Below are positions 1 to 7,984 of a stretch of DNA of 43,458 bases, piece after piece (within the stretch, counting starts at the first letter, position 1; every line of letters starts with the position of its first letter). Source of the stretch: Jannaschia seosinensis (lineage in GTDB: Bacteria; Pseudomonadota; Alphaproteobacteria; Rhodobacterales; Rhodobacteraceae). The DNA is taken from positions 1 through 43,458 of the forward strand of contig NZ_CYPR01000001.1 in the NCBI RefSeq assembly GCF_001408515.1, read 5' to 3'. A program made the position numbers and the translations under genes. Below the pieces are notes generated by a model. The model worked only from the letters and a program-made list of their open reading frames with translations, ran no database searches and was not told the origin of the DNA.

Positions 1-17
1 CGAGGGTGCGGCCCGTA

Positions 18-44
18 TTGAACCCGCCCGCACCGGACTATAGA
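18..44 (+). promoter_or_regulatory. Possible gatC promoter
   Basis: A TTGAAC box (18-23) and a TATAGA box (39-44) are separated by 15 bases, slightly short for a sigma70 promoter. They lie 28 bases before the gatC start, where a promoter for gatCA would be expected. Only 17 bases of upstream context are available, so this is a weak call. Confidence 0.3.
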
Positions 45-71
45 CCCCGCGGGAACCGCGACGGAGGCCCC

Positions 72-359
72 ATGTCCATCGATCTCGAAACCGCGCGCCG
101 GGTGGCAAAGCTCGCCCGGATCGCCGTGCCCGACGACCGCCTCGAAGGGCTCGCGGGTGAGTTCAACGCCATTCTCGGCTTCATCGAGCAGCTCGGCGAG
201 GTCGATGTCGAAGGCGTCGAACCCATGGTCTCCGTCACGCCGCAGCGGCTGAAGCGGCGCGAGGATGTGGTCGCCGACGGCAATCAGCAGAAAGCCGTTC
301 TCGCCAATGCGCCCGATGCGCGCGAGGGATTTTTCGCCGTTCCGAAGGTGGTCGAATGA
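72..359 (+). CDS. gatC: Asp-tRNA(Asn)/Glu-tRNA(Gln) amidotransferase subunit GatC
   Basis: The 95-residue product has the length and pattern of GatC: the N-terminal [19 protein letters not shown] segment, a middle [16 protein letters not shown] helix, the VEPMVSV core and a C-terminal [11 protein letters not shown]. GatC is the small belt subunit that holds GatA and GatB together in the cytoplasmic GatCAB complex, which converts Glu-tRNA(Gln) and Asp-tRNA(Asn) to the amidated forms. The ATG at 72 is chosen over an upstream in-frame start at position 6 because it follows a clear ACGGAGG ribosome site and matches the family N-terminus. Its stop overlaps the gatA start (ATGA), so the two are translationally coupled. 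gatB is not in the window; it is often elsewhere in related genomes. Confidence 0.95.
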   Translation: MSIDLETARRVAKLARIAVPDDRLEGLAGEFNAILGFIEQLGEVDVEGVEPMVSVTPQRLKRREDVVADGNQQKAVLANAPDAREGFFAVPKVVE

Positions 360-1840
360 GCCTTACAGATTTGACTATTGCCGAAGCCCGCGACGCGCTG
401 CGCTCTGGCGAAACCACGGCGCAGGCCCTGACCGAGGCGCACCTGCAGGCGGCCGAAGCCTCCGGTGCGCTCAACGCCTTCGTGCACCACACGCCCGACA
501 TCGCCCGCGCACAGGCCAAGGCCGCCGACGACCGGATCGCCCGCGGCGACGCGCCCGCGATGTGCGGCATTCCGATCGGCGTGAAGGATCTGTTCTGCAC
601 CCGGGGCGTGCCGAGCCAGGCCGGATCGCGCATCCTTCAGGGGTTTCGCCCCGAATATGAGAGCACCGTCACCGACAAGCTCTTCGGCGCCGGGGCGGTC
701 ATGCTGGGCAAGCTCAACATGGACGAATTCGCCATGGGCTCGTCGAACGAGACGTCGACCTATGGCGACGTGGTGAACCCGTGGCGCGCGCAGGGTTCCG
801 ATGCGAAGCTCACGCCCGGCGGCTCCTCCGGGGGCTCGGCGGCGGCGGTCGCGGCGCGGCTCTGCCTCGGGGCGCTCGGCACCGATACCGGCGGCTCCAT
901 CCGGCAGCCGGCGGCCTTCACGGGCACCACGGGGATCAAGCCAACCTACGGACGCTGCTCGCGCTGGGGCATCGTAGCCTTCGCCTCCTCCCTCGACCAG
1001 GCGGGGCCGATGACGCGCTCGGTGCGCGACGCGGCGATCATGCTTCAGGCAATGTCCGGCCACGACCCGAAGGATTCGACCTCCGCCGACCTGCCGGTTC
1101 CGGACTTCGAGGCGATGCTTACCGGTGACGTGCGCGGCAAGGTCATCGGCATCCCGCGTGAATATCGCATGGACGGCATGCCGGAGGAAATCGACACGCT
1201 CTGGCAGCAGGGCATCGATATGCTGCGCGATGCGGGGGCGGAAATCCGCGATATCTCTCTGCCCCACACGAAATACGCCCTGCCCGCCTATTACGTCATC
1301 GCGCCCGCCGAGGCGTCGAGCAATCTGGCCCGCTACGACGGGGTCCGGTTCGGCCACCGCGCGAAGTTGAGCCAAGGCGACGGCATAACCGAGATGTACG
1401 AGAAGACGCGCGCCGAAGGCTTCGGCGACGAGGTCCAGCGCCGCGTCATGGTCGGCACCTACGTCTTGTCCGCCGGCTTCTACGACGCCTATTACAACCG
1501 CGCCCGCAAGGTGCGCACGCTGATCAAGCGCGACTTCGAGACGGTGTTCGCCGAGGGCGTGGACGCAATCCTGACCCCGGCCACGCCCTCCGCCGCCTTC
1601 GAACTTGGCGAAATGGCCGATGCCGATCCGATCAAGATGTATCTCAACGACGTCTTCACCGTGACGGTGAACCTCGCCGGCCTGCCCGGCGTTGCCGTTC
1701 CGACAGGACAGAACGACGCGGGCCTGCCGATGGGGCTGCAACTTATCGGACGTCCGTTCGAAGAGGGCGCCTTGCTCGACGTTGCACAATCTCTTGAAGA
1801 ACGCGCGGGCTTCGTGGCCCGGCCGGAGAAATGGTGGTAG
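356..1840 (+). CDS. gatA: Asp-tRNA(Asn)/Glu-tRNA(Gln) amidotransferase subunit GatA
   Basis: The 494-residue protein is a full-length amidase-signature enzyme. The Ser-cisSer-Lys triad is visible: Lys77 in GVKDLF, Ser157 in the [13 protein letters not shown] glycine/serine loop, and Ser181 in [12 protein letters not shown]. GatA hydrolyses glutamine and sends ammonia to GatB, where the misacylated tRNA is amidated. It starts inside the gatC stop codon with a 4-base overlap. The C-terminal [10 protein letters not shown] and [15 protein letters not shown] segments are typical of bacterial GatA rather than other amidases. The aspS gene in the same window is consistent with a non-discriminating AspRS feeding this complex, but that is inference, since the presence or absence of AsnRS cannot be judged here. 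Confidence 0.97.
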   Translation: MSLTDLTIAEARDALRSGETTAQALTEAHLQAAEASGALNAFVHHTPDIARAQAKAADDRIARGDAPAMCGIPIGVKDLFCTRGVPSQAGSRILQGFRPEYESTVTDKLFGAGAVMLGKLNMDEFAMGSSNETSTYGDVVNPWRAQGSDAKLTPGGSSGGSAAAVAARLCLGALGTDTGGSIRQPAAFTGTTGIKPTYGRCSRWGIVAFASSLDQAGPMTRSVRDAAIMLQAMSGHDPKDSTSADLPVPDFEAMLTGDVRGKVIGIPREYRMDGMPEEIDTLWQQGIDMLRDAGAEIRDISLPHTKYALPAYYVIAPAEASSNLARYDGVRFGHRAKLSQGDGITEMYEKTRAEGFGDEVQRRVMVGTYVLSAGFYDAYYNRARKVRTLIKRDFETVFAEGVDAILTPATPSAAFELGEMADADPIKMYLNDVFTVTVNLAGLPGVAVPTGQNDAGLPMGLQLIGRPFEEGALLDVAQSLEERAGFVARPEKWW

Positions 1841-1866
1841 GTTCGTCTAAAACGGGTGAGGCTGCG

Positions 1867-2604
1867 ATGCGAACGATGCGAACGATCCTGGCCGCTACGG
1901 CGGCGCTCTCCCTCGCCGCCTGCGAACCGCCACTGCCCAACAGCACCATGGCCGGTCCCGTCGTCACGACGCCCGCTCAGGCCGCCGCCGCCCGCGAGGC
2001 GCAATTGACCGGCCGCATGACGGAGTTGGAGAATGGGGCGATGCCGCGGCCGAGACCGATCGACACCTCCGGCCCCTCCAGCACGCAGAACGAGGCCGAA
2101 CGGCTTGCGGAGGAAACCCGCGCCGCCTTGGGCATAGGCGGCACCCCTCCCCCCCTGCCGACCCCGCTCGAAACCAGCCCACCGGAGCTTGACCGCAACA
2201 ACCCGTCGATCAGTCAGGAACAGGACTTCGCCGCGGTTTCGGCCGAACGCGACATCGAGGCCGATGCCGAGCGCCTGCGCGCCGCACGCGAGCGCTACCG
2301 CGTTGTGCGCCCCGAGGAGCTGGAACTGGAGCGTCCGGCGGATACCGGTCCCAACATCTTCGCCTACGCCCTCAACGACGCGCGCCCCGTGGGAACCGAG
2401 GGCGCGTTCCGCCGGGGCTTCGGCGCCTCCGCCGGGCGCGCGGAGCAACGTTGCGCCGCCTACACGAGCGAGGACAAGGCGCAGGAGGCCTTCCTCGGCG
2501 GCGGCGGCCCCGAGCGCGACCGTCTGGGCCTCGACCCGGATGGCGACGGAAATGCCTGCGGCTGGGATCCGGCGGTGGTGCGAAATTTGGTCCGAAGCCA
2601 GTAA
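1867..2604 (+). CDS. Lipoprotein with C-terminal Excalibur-like domain
   Basis: The predicted 245-residue product begins MRTMRTILAATAALSLAAC, a lipoprotein signal peptide with an LAAC lipobox (Cys19), so it should be a membrane-anchored lipoprotein. The middle is low-complexity and rich in Pro, Ala and Glu. The last 45 residues contain cysteines and an Asp-rich loop, DPDGDGNACGWDP, resembling the Excalibur calcium-binding motif. The ATG at 1867 was chosen over 1831, which overlaps gatA and would place charged residues before the signal peptide. An AmpD-like amidase follows after 3 bases, so the pair is probably co-transcribed. This gives only a loose link to the cell envelope. No more specific function is recognised. 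Confidence 0.8.
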   Translation: MRTMRTILAATAALSLAACEPPLPNSTMAGPVVTTPAQAAAAREAQLTGRMTELENGAMPRPRPIDTSGPSSTQNEAERLAEETRAALGIGGTPPPLPTPLETSPPELDRNNPSISQEQDFAAVSAERDIEADAERLRAARERYRVVRPEELELERPADTGPNIFAYALNDARPVGTEGAFRRGFGASAGRAEQRCAAYTSEDKAQEAFLGGGGPERDRLGLDPDGDGNACGWDPAVVRNLVRSQ

Positions 2605-2607
2605 ATC

Positions 2608-3273
2608 ATGCGGATCACCGAGCGGCCGAGCCCCAATCACGGGCCGCGCAGGGACGGGACCACCCGGCCCGACCTGATCGTCCTGCATTACACCGCGATG
2701 CGTGGCGGGCCGGGCCCCGCGATCAAGCGGCTCTGCGATCCCGCAACCGAGGTTTCGTGCCACTACGTCATCGGCGAGGCGGGTGATGTCACGCGGCTCG
2801 TCCCCGACCATTTGCGCGCATGGCATGCGGGCGCGGGGCGGTGGCGCGGCCGGGATGACGTAAACTCCCGCTCCATCGGAATCGAATTGTCGAACGATGG
2901 GGCCTCGCCCTTTCCCGCACCGCAAATGGATGCGCTGGAAACGCTGCTGGCTGACCTGATCGCGCGCCATGGGATCCTGCCCGTGAACGTTATCGGCCAT
3001 TCCGACTGCGCCCCCGGCCGCAAGATCGATCCTGGCCCGCGGTTCGATTGGTGCCGCCTCGCACGGGGCGGCCTGTCCGTCTGGCCCGAACGGCGCGCGG
3101 GGGACCCGGCCGCATTCCACGATCATGCCCGATCCTTCGGCTACGACGCGGCGGTATCCGACGAGACCCGCCTCGCCGCGTTCCGCCTCCGCTTCCGCCC
3201 CGGCGCGGACGGGCCGCCGGACGCCACGGATGCCGCGCTCGCCGCCGATCTCGCCGCACGCTTCCCGGCCTGA
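2608..3273 (+). CDS. N-acetylmuramoyl-L-alanine amidase, AmpD-like (Amidase_2)
   Basis: The 221-residue protein has the Amidase_2/AmpD fold signatures: LIVLHYTAM with the first zinc histidine, CHYVIGEAGDVTRLV, AWHAGAG, SIGIELSNDG, VIGHSDCAPGRKIDPGPRFDW with the second His and the C-terminal Asp ligand. Enzymes of this group cut the bond between MurNAc (or anhydro-MurNAc) and the L-Ala of the peptide stem. No signal peptide is seen, which favours a cytoplasmic muropeptide-recycling role like AmpD rather than a secreted autolysin. The C-terminal roughly 70 residues are a less conserved helical extension. It lies 3 bases after the lipoprotein gene. The ATG at 2608 has no strong ribosome site, consistent with coupling to the preceding gene. 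Confidence 0.88.
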   Translation: MRITERPSPNHGPRRDGTTRPDLIVLHYTAMRGGPGPAIKRLCDPATEVSCHYVIGEAGDVTRLVPDHLRAWHAGAGRWRGRDDVNSRSIGIELSNDGASPFPAPQMDALETLLADLIARHGILPVNVIGHSDCAPGRKIDPGPRFDWCRLARGGLSVWPERRAGDPAAFHDHARSFGYDAAVSDETRLAAFRLRFRPGADGPPDATDAALAADLAARFPA

Positions 3274-3336
3274 AGGTCACGCGGGTAAGGGCGCCGCATC
3301 GCGGGCCGCCTTTTGGTCCGACGACATCGCCCGACA

Positions 3337-3364
3337 TTGACGCCCCTGCCCGCGCCGCATACCT
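3337..3364 (+). promoter_or_regulatory. rnpB promoter
   Basis: TTGACG (3337-3342) and ATACCT (3359-3364) are separated by 16 bases. The -10 box ends 6 bases before the first base of the RNase P RNA P1 helix at 3371, the spacing expected for a sigma70 promoter that starts the mature RNA. The independent match between promoter and P1 end makes this a good call. Confidence 0.6.
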
Positions 3365-3370
3365 CGGCGC

Positions 3371-3750
3371 TGTGCGGGGGGCCGGGCGGCCGCGGAAGGC
3401 GACTTCCGAGGAAAGTCCGGACTCCACGAAGCGACGGTGCCGGGTAACGCCCGGACGGCGAAAGCCGATGGAAAGCGCCACAGAAAACAAACCACCGGGG
3501 ATCCGTCCCCGGCCAGGGTGAAACGGTGGGGTAAGAGCCCACCGGGGAGGCGGCAACGTCTCCCGCACGGCAAGCCCCACCGGGAGCAATGCCGAATAGG
3601 GACCGCGCGCGTCTGCGACGGCGCAGGGACGCTTCGTCCCGGCGGTCCGGGTTGGCAGCTCGAGGCCGCGAAGCAATTCGCGGTCCAGATGAATGGTCGC
3701 CACCGAAGGGAACCTTCGGGACAAAATCCGGCTTACAGGCCCCCCGCACA
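3371..3750 (+). ncRNA. rnpB: RNase P RNA (class A, alphaproteobacterial type)
   Basis: This is the catalytic RNA of ribonuclease P, which removes 5' leaders from tRNA precursors. The signature GAGGAAAGTCCGG is at about 3409-3421, followed by the ACAGAAAAC segment (about 3480), the conserved GGGTAAGAGCCCACCGG region (about 3528), and the 3' ATCCGGCTTACAGGC end. The ends are fixed by a perfect P1 helix: TGTGCGGGGG at 3371-3380 pairs with CCCCCGCACA at 3741-3750. The length of about 380 nt suits a bacterial class A RNA. It stands between the amidase and the PAS-like gene and has its own promoter. Confidence 0.96.
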
Positions 3751-3770
3751 TCTCTGAGACGGAACCATTC

Positions 3771-3791
3771 GGCCCGTAAGGGCTTGTTCTT
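3771..3791 (+). terminator. Possible rnpB terminator
   Basis: A short GCCC-GTAA-GGGC hairpin (3772-3783) is followed by TTGTTCTTC, about 20 bases past the end of the RNase P RNA. The stem is only four pairs plus a wobble, so this is a weak intrinsic terminator at best. Confidence 0.4.
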
Positions 3792-3857
3792 CTGTACGAC
3801 TGGTCTCCCGATCGGGTTCGGACGACCGATGTCGAACTGACCGAGGGGGAATCCACG

Positions 3858-4241
3858 ATGCGCGATACGCCGCCGCCACTGACATCCAGCAACCAATCGA
3901 AGGCGCTGCCGATGCTCGCCCGCGAGGCGATGGAAGATGGGCTTGGCCGACGGGGGCTCATATTCGACGACGGACGCGTCGCGGCCATGGGCGAGCCGCT
4001 TCTGGATCTTCTGGGCTTCGACCGCGACACGGATCTGACGGGCCTGCACATCACGCAACTGTGGAGGCACTGCAACCGTGCCAAGGTGACCGCAGCGGTG
4101 CAGGAGGCGCGTCGGCATGGCCGCGCGGAACTCACCCTCGACATGGGCTATATCGACGGCGCGCGGGGTCTGGCTTGCGTGATCCTGACACGGGCCCCGG
4201 CCGGCGACCTGCTCTTGCTGCGCGTACGCCCCGCAAACTGA
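3858..4241 (+). CDS. Small PAS-like protein of unknown function
   Basis: The 127-residue protein has a plausible single PAS-like fold from about residue 30 onward (GLIFDDGRVAAMGEPLLDLLGFDRD, then GLHITQLW, RAELTLDMGYIDG and VILTRAPAGDLLLLRVRP as the closing strands). No attached kinase, cyclase or DNA-binding domain is seen, and no heme- or flavin-binding residues can be named. The start at 3858 follows a strong GAGGGGGA ribosome site 7 bases upstream, which supports translation. It lies alone between rnpB and rpmG. The PAS assignment rests on pattern only and could be wrong; it should be read as a hypothetical protein with a likely sensory fold. Confidence 0.6.
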   Translation: MRDTPPPLTSSNQSKALPMLAREAMEDGLGRRGLIFDDGRVAAMGEPLLDLLGFDRDTDLTGLHITQLWRHCNRAKVTAAVQEARRHGRAELTLDMGYIDGARGLACVILTRAPAGDLLLLRVRPAN

Positions 4242-4263
4242 CCCGCGATCGACCGAAGCGCGG

Positions 4264-4291
4264 TTGACACCCGCCCCGCACCGGCTAGAAG
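4264..4291 (+). promoter_or_regulatory. rpmG promoter
   Basis: A perfect TTGACA -35 box (4264-4269) is followed after 16 bases by TAGAAG (4286-4291). The rpmG start is 65 bases downstream, leaving a leader of about 58 bases. A strong -35 suits a ribosomal protein gene. Confidence 0.55.
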
Positions 4292-4355
4292 GCAACTTCC
4301 CGGATTTCACGGGAGGCGCACCCCTCGCGCCCCCGACCGACGCAGGAGACACCCG

Positions 4356-4523
4356 ATGGCGAAGCCCACCACGATCAAGATCCGGCTGAACAGCTCCGCC
4401 GGGACCGGCCATTTCTATGTGACCAAGAAGAACGCGCGCACCATGACCGAAAAGATGGTCGTACGGAAGTTCGATCCCGTTGCGCGCAAGCACGTCGAAT
4501 ACAAGGAAGGCAAGATCAAGTAA
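4356..4523 (+). CDS. rpmG: 50S ribosomal protein L33
   Basis: The 55-residue product begins [20 protein letters not shown], followed by a [10 protein letters not shown] block and a [18 protein letters not shown] end. This is the full length and sequence pattern of alphaproteobacterial L33 of the cysteine-free type, so it is not the zinc-binding paralogue. L33 sits near the E site of the large ribosomal subunit. The start follows GCAGGAG with 8-base spacing. The gene is monocistronic, with its own TTGACA promoter and a strong terminator 25 bases after the stop. Confidence 0.97.
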   Translation: MAKPTTIKIRLNSSAGTGHFYVTKKNARTMTEKMVVRKFDPVARKHVEYKEGKIK

Positions 4524-4547
4524 CGATCGCCGACCGCCAGGTTTTTG

Positions 4548-4584
4548 AAGGGCCGCGCCGGGACATCCCCGCCGCGGCCCTTTC
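4548..4584 (+). terminator. rpmG intrinsic terminator
   Basis: AAGGGCCGCG (4548-4557) pairs with CGCGGCCCTT (4573-4582), a 10-pair stem with a 15-base loop, and the transcript ends in a short T run. It lies just past the L33 stop and before the convergent DUF1501 gene. Confidence 0.75.
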
Positions 4585-4642
4585 CCGTCAGAGGATGAGA
4601 AAGCGTGCTCCTGTCGCTCCCTCCGCCGGAGTTTTCGCAACG

Positions 4643-5794
4643 TCAGGCCAGCAGCCCCGGATTGGCCCCCATCTCCAGCCCCGGAAACACCACCGACGCG
4701 AGAGCCGCGTGCGGCGTCCCGAACAGGCCGTGCAAGGCCCAGGCTGCATAAGCGCGCACATCGCGCGTCGGCATCAGGTCACGCCGATCGAGCAGCGCCG
4801 CCTCGCCCAAGCCGGGCCAGTCGCCCCAGACGCGCCCACCCCTCAAGGCTCCGCCCGCCAGGATCATCGTCCCGCCCGTGCCGTGATCCGTTCCCGCCGT
4901 GCCATTCTGCGCCGCCGTGCGCCCGAACTCCGTCAGGCAAAGCACCGTCGTCCGGTCCCAGGCAGGCCCCAGATCGGTGCGCAGCCGCAGCAGCCCCTCC
5001 GACAGCGATTGGAGACTGCGGGCGATCTGGCGGGGCTGGTTGCGGTGCGAATCCCAGCCGCCGAGCGAAAGCGCCGCGATCCGCGCATCGGCTCGCAATT
5101 GCGCGGCGGCAAAGGCGAAAAGCGGCTCCGCCCGCCGCCCTCCCACACCTTCCGTCGACGCAGCGAGACCCAGCGCCACCTCCGCCGCATTCCGGAACAG
5201 CGGGTCGTCGTGATAGGCGTGCAGGAGCAGATCCGCCGTCGCCGGGGCAAGGTCGAGCCGCGCATCGGGCGCCCATGCGGCGTGATCGGCGGCACCGCGC
5301 AGGATCAGCATCTCATCGCGCCCGACGGCAAAGGCCGTCCTTCCATGCGCCCCCGGCAGCAGCGGCAGCAGCCGGTTCAGCCAGCCGTCGCGACGCGCCA
5401 GTGGCGGCACCTCGCCGGCCGTGCCCGCCTCGAGGATGTCCTGCCCGTCGAAATGGCTGCGCTTGCCGCGATAGGGCGTGCTGACCGCCTGCGCAAATCC
5501 AAGCTGCCCCGCACGCCAAAGCGGCAGGAGAGGCGCCAGCGCCGGGTGCAGCGCATGAAACCCCGTCAGGTCGATCGCCTCGCCGCCCGCCGGCCCCGCA
5601 CCGAAGTCAGGGCGCAGACGCGCGAGATTCGGATCGCCGTAAGGGCGCAGCGCGTCAAGCCCGTCCATCGCGCCGCGCAAAATCACGACGACCAGCCGGT
5701 TCTCGCCGCCCGTTGCGGCGAAAGTCATCGGCGTCATTGCGGGAAAGGCCGCGGCGGAACAGCCCAGGAGTGACAGAACGCGGCGGCGATCCAT
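4643..5794 (-). CDS. DUF1501 family protein (exported)
   Basis: The 383-residue protein matches the DUF1501 pattern: an N-terminal Arg-rich export signal MDRRRVLSLLGCSAAAFPAM, then NRLVVVILRGAMDGLDALRPYGD, SHFDGQDILEAG, ALSLGGWDSHRNQ, and TEFGRTAAQNGTAGTDHGTGG near the C-terminus. The last motif recalls the metal-binding end of alkaline-phosphatase/sulfatase-like folds, which DUF1501 is thought to resemble. Export to the periplasm, possibly by Tat, is inferred. It is 3 bases downstream of a DUF1800 gene on the same strand; the two families are very often adjacent in bacteria, suggesting a shared but unknown envelope role. Confidence 0.88.
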   Translation of the reverse strand: MDRRRVLSLLGCSAAAFPAMTPMTFAATGGENRLVVVILRGAMDGLDALRPYGDPNLARLRPDFGAGPAGGEAIDLTGFHALHPALAPLLPLWRAGQLGFAQAVSTPYRGKRSHFDGQDILEAGTAGEVPPLARRDGWLNRLLPLLPGAHGRTAFAVGRDEMLILRGAADHAAWAPDARLDLAPATADLLLHAYHDDPLFRNAAEVALGLAASTEGVGGRRAEPLFAFAAAQLRADARIAALSLGGWDSHRNQPRQIARSLQSLSEGLLRLRTDLGPAWDRTTVLCLTEFGRTAAQNGTAGTDHGTGGTMILAGGALRGGRVWGDWPGLGEAALLDRRDLMPTRDVRAYAAWALHGLFGTPHAALASVVFPGLEMGANPGLLA

Positions 5795-5797
5795 GGC

Positions 5798-7144
5798 CTA
5801 CCTCCTCTGAAATTCGGGCGCGGAGAGGATCAGGCCGAGCCCCGCCTGCCGGTCCTCGGCCGCCTGCGCGGCGAACCGCGTGCGCGGTCCCGCAAGATCC
5901 CCGAGAGCGACGTCGACGAAATCGCGCGGGTCGGGCGCAGGGTCGAGACCGCCGACCCACTGCGCGATCCATTCGAGCCGCGCGGCCAGACCATGCGGCG
6001 TGATCCAGGCATCCGCCTCCTCCGGCCAGCCATGCGGCCCCGGCGGGCGCAGCCAGACCTGCCCCATCCGTGCAAGCGGCGTTGTCAGACGGTCGCTCAG
6101 AACCTGCGGGCGCGCCTCGATCAATGCCGCCCCCGCACCTGACACGCGCAGGGCGGCCGCCATGAAATCGATCGGCCGGCGCACCTTGCGCAATTCGGGC
6201 GACGCGGCGTCGGGGTGGTCGAGCATGGCCGCGTAGACCTTCATCAGGTCGCCGTCACTGCATCTCCACACTTCGATCATCGCGTCGATCATCGACGGCT
6301 CGGGCGTATCGGCCACGAAATGCGTCGCAAGCTTCCGGCTGACATGCCGGGCGGTGGCCGGATGAACCGCCAGATCGTCGAGCACCGCGCGGATCGCGTG
6401 CCGGTTGGGCCGCGCCCCGCCATAGCTCCGCCCCAGCACCACCTCCGCACCTGGCTCGACGAAACGAGGGCGGAACGCGAAAGCGCCCTTTCTGTCCACG
6501 CCGAGCCCGGTGAGAAGCTCCGCCAGTTCCCGAATGTCCGTCTGACCGTAAGGCGCCCCGATCCCGAGCGTGTGCAATTCCAGCACCTCGCGGGCCAGAT
6601 TCTCGTTCAAACCCACACCGCCATTGCGCCCGCGCGGAGAATTCGGCCCGGCGGAACGGTCCTGATCGAGAAAGTTCAGCATCGCCGGATGCGCCACCGC
6701 CGCATGGAGCAGATCGGCAAAACGTCCCGTCATATGCGGGCGAATCGCATCCTCGTGATAGGCCGTAATCGTGCGTCGCCGAATCCCGTTCGCATCGACG
6801 ACCGAAAAATGGTCCGCCCAGAACCAGTGCAGCCGCTCCCGCATCCCGTCCCGCGTAACCGCCGCACGGATCAGCGTGCGGGCGAGATCGCGGTGATACT
6901 CCGCGTTCAGGCGGTCCCTCAACCGGCGAAACGGCGCTTTTCCGCCCGACTCATCCCGGGCGCGGCGCAGGGCGCGGAACCGTAGCGCACGCGCGACGGC
7001 GGCCTCCCACCCATCGATCGGGATCCGGGCCGCGGCCTCGTCGGGACCGGCAAGGCGGGCCAAGACCTCCGCCCCGTCGGCCGGTGGCGAGATCTCGGGC
7101 GCGAGGCCCGTGCCGAAGCGAATGGCCGCAAGGGTCGGTGTCAT
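5798..7144 (-). CDS. DUF1800 family protein
   Basis: The 448-residue protein carries DUF1800 hallmarks: N-terminal TPTLAAIRFGTGL, LHWFWADHFSV, RRTITAYHEDAIRPHMTGRFADLLHAAVAHPAMLNFLD broken by short gaps, NENLAREVLELHTLGIG, and HFVADTPEPSMIDAMIEVW. The function is unknown; the family is usually paired with DUF1501, as here (3 bases apart). The start at 7144 gives the usual short N-terminus directly before the TPTLAAIRFG motif; an in-frame start at 7174 would add ten residues without family support. No signal peptide is apparent, in contrast to its partner. The pair faces a divergent MT-A70 methyltransferase gene across a 128-base intergenic region. Confidence 0.88.
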   Translation of the reverse strand: MTPTLAAIRFGTGLAPEISPPADGAEVLARLAGPDEAAARIPIDGWEAAVARALRFRALRRARDESGGKAPFRRLRDRLNAEYHRDLARTLIRAAVTRDGMRERLHWFWADHFSVVDANGIRRRTITAYHEDAIRPHMTGRFADLLHAAVAHPAMLNFLDQDRSAGPNSPRGRNGGVGLNENLAREVLELHTLGIGAPYGQTDIRELAELLTGLGVDRKGAFAFRPRFVEPGAEVVLGRSYGGARPNRHAIRAVLDDLAVHPATARHVSRKLATHFVADTPEPSMIDAMIEVWRCSDGDLMKVYAAMLDHPDAASPELRKVRRPIDFMAAALRVSGAGAALIEARPQVLSDRLTTPLARMGQVWLRPPGPHGWPEEADAWITPHGLAARLEWIAQWVGGLDPAPDPRDFVDVALGDLAGPRTRFAAQAAEDRQAGLGLILSAPEFQRR

Positions 7145-7237
7145 GATCCCCTCATAAGAGATCCCGCGCGCCACTCACAGGGGCACGGGCGATGGCCAGC
7201 GAAGATTGCCGGAGGAACGCAGCGCGGCAGGATTTTC

Positions 7238-7266
7238 GTGACGCTCCGCCTTCCCCTCGCTAGACA
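7238..7266 (+). promoter_or_regulatory. Promoter of the MT-A70 gene, predicted leaderless
   Basis: GTGACG (7238-7243) and TAGACA (7261-7266) are 17 bases apart. The start codon at 7273 is 6 bases beyond the -10 box, so transcription should begin at or within a base of the ATG. No purine-rich ribosome site precedes that ATG, in agreement with a leaderless mRNA. Confidence 0.5.
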
Positions 7267-7272
7267 TGGTCC

Positions 7273-7899
7273 ATGATCAAGGATCCCGCCCAAGACCTGA
7301 CGCAATTTCTCGGCCGGGACCGCTTCGGCTGCGTGCTGGCCGATCCGCCTTGGCGGTTTACCAACCGAACGGGCAAGGTCGCGCCCGAACACAAGCGGCT
7401 GGCGCGGTACCCGACCATGACGCTTGGGGAAATCTGCGCCCTGCCGGTCGCGGATCACCTTGCGGACCGGTCGCATTGCTACATGTGGGTTCCGAACGCG
7501 CTTCTGCCTGAAGGGCTTCAGGTTCTGTCGGCTTGGGGGTTCGAGTACAGATCGAACATCGTCTGGCACAAAATCCGAAGGGATGGCGGCTCCGACGGGC
7601 GGGGTGTCGGATTCTACTTCCGCAACGTGACGGAGCTTCTGCTGTTCGGCATCCGCGGCAAGAATGTCCGGACCGAGGCGCCCGGCCGGTCACAGGTCAA
7701 CATGATCCAGACCCGAAAGCGCGAACATTCCCGCAAACCCGACGAGCAATACGACCTGATCGAATCCTGCTCCTGGGGCCCGTATCTGGAGATGTTCGGC
7801 CGTGGCGTGCGGCAAGGCTGGACGGTCTGGGGCAATCAGGCGGATGCGGACTGGAAGCCTGACTGGAAGACCTATGCGTATAATTCCGCAGCGGAATGA
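7273..7899 (+). CDS. MT-A70 family adenine N6-methyltransferase
   Basis: The 208-residue protein has the MT-A70 catalytic motif DPPW in GCVLADPPWRFTNRTGK (residues about 21-28), the following YPTMTLGEICALPVAD segment, HCYMWVPNALLPEGLQVLSAWGF, NIVWHKI, and the C-terminal SWGPYLEMFGRGVRQGWTVWGNQ block. Members methylate adenine N6 in DNA or RNA; bacterial and phage members are generally taken to act on DNA. No restriction endonuclease or specificity subunit is adjacent, so it looks like an orphan methyltransferase. It is divergent from DUF1800 and convergent with the aspS block. The ATG at 7273 has no ribosome site and appears to be at the transcription start. Its substrate cannot be told from sequence. 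Confidence 0.88.
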   Translation: MIKDPAQDLTQFLGRDRFGCVLADPPWRFTNRTGKVAPEHKRLARYPTMTLGEICALPVADHLADRSHCYMWVPNALLPEGLQVLSAWGFEYRSNIVWHKIRRDGGSDGRGVGFYFRNVTELLLFGIRGKNVRTEAPGRSQVNMIQTRKREHSRKPDEQYDLIESCSWGPYLEMFGRGVRQGWTVWGNQADADWKPDWKTYAYNSAAE

Positions 7900-7951
7900 C
7901 CGGCCGAGATTGCCCGATGCAGACCCGGACAAACCCGCCCCGGAAATGAAA

Positions 7952-7975
7952 GCGGGCGGCCAACACGCCGCCCGC
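7952..7975 (-). terminator. Terminator of the aspS/small ORF transcript
   Basis: A perfect 9-pair GC stem (GCGGGCGGC with GCCGCCCGC, loop CAACAC) is followed on the minus strand by TTTCATTTC. It lies 10 bases past the 20-aa ORF stop and 130 bases past aspS, so it should end that transcript. The 3' end of the convergent MT-A70 gene is also here; on the plus strand no T run follows. Confidence 0.7.
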
Positions 7976-7984
7976 ACATGACCG

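Noticed and set aside
284-1789. 501-codon minus-strand frame across gatA
   Set aside because: Shadow of gatA, which has the intact Ser-cisSer-Lys triad on the plus strand.
7273-7899. MT-A70 gene as part of a restriction-modification system
   Set aside because: No endonuclease or specificity gene adjoins it; neighbours are DUF1800 and aspS.
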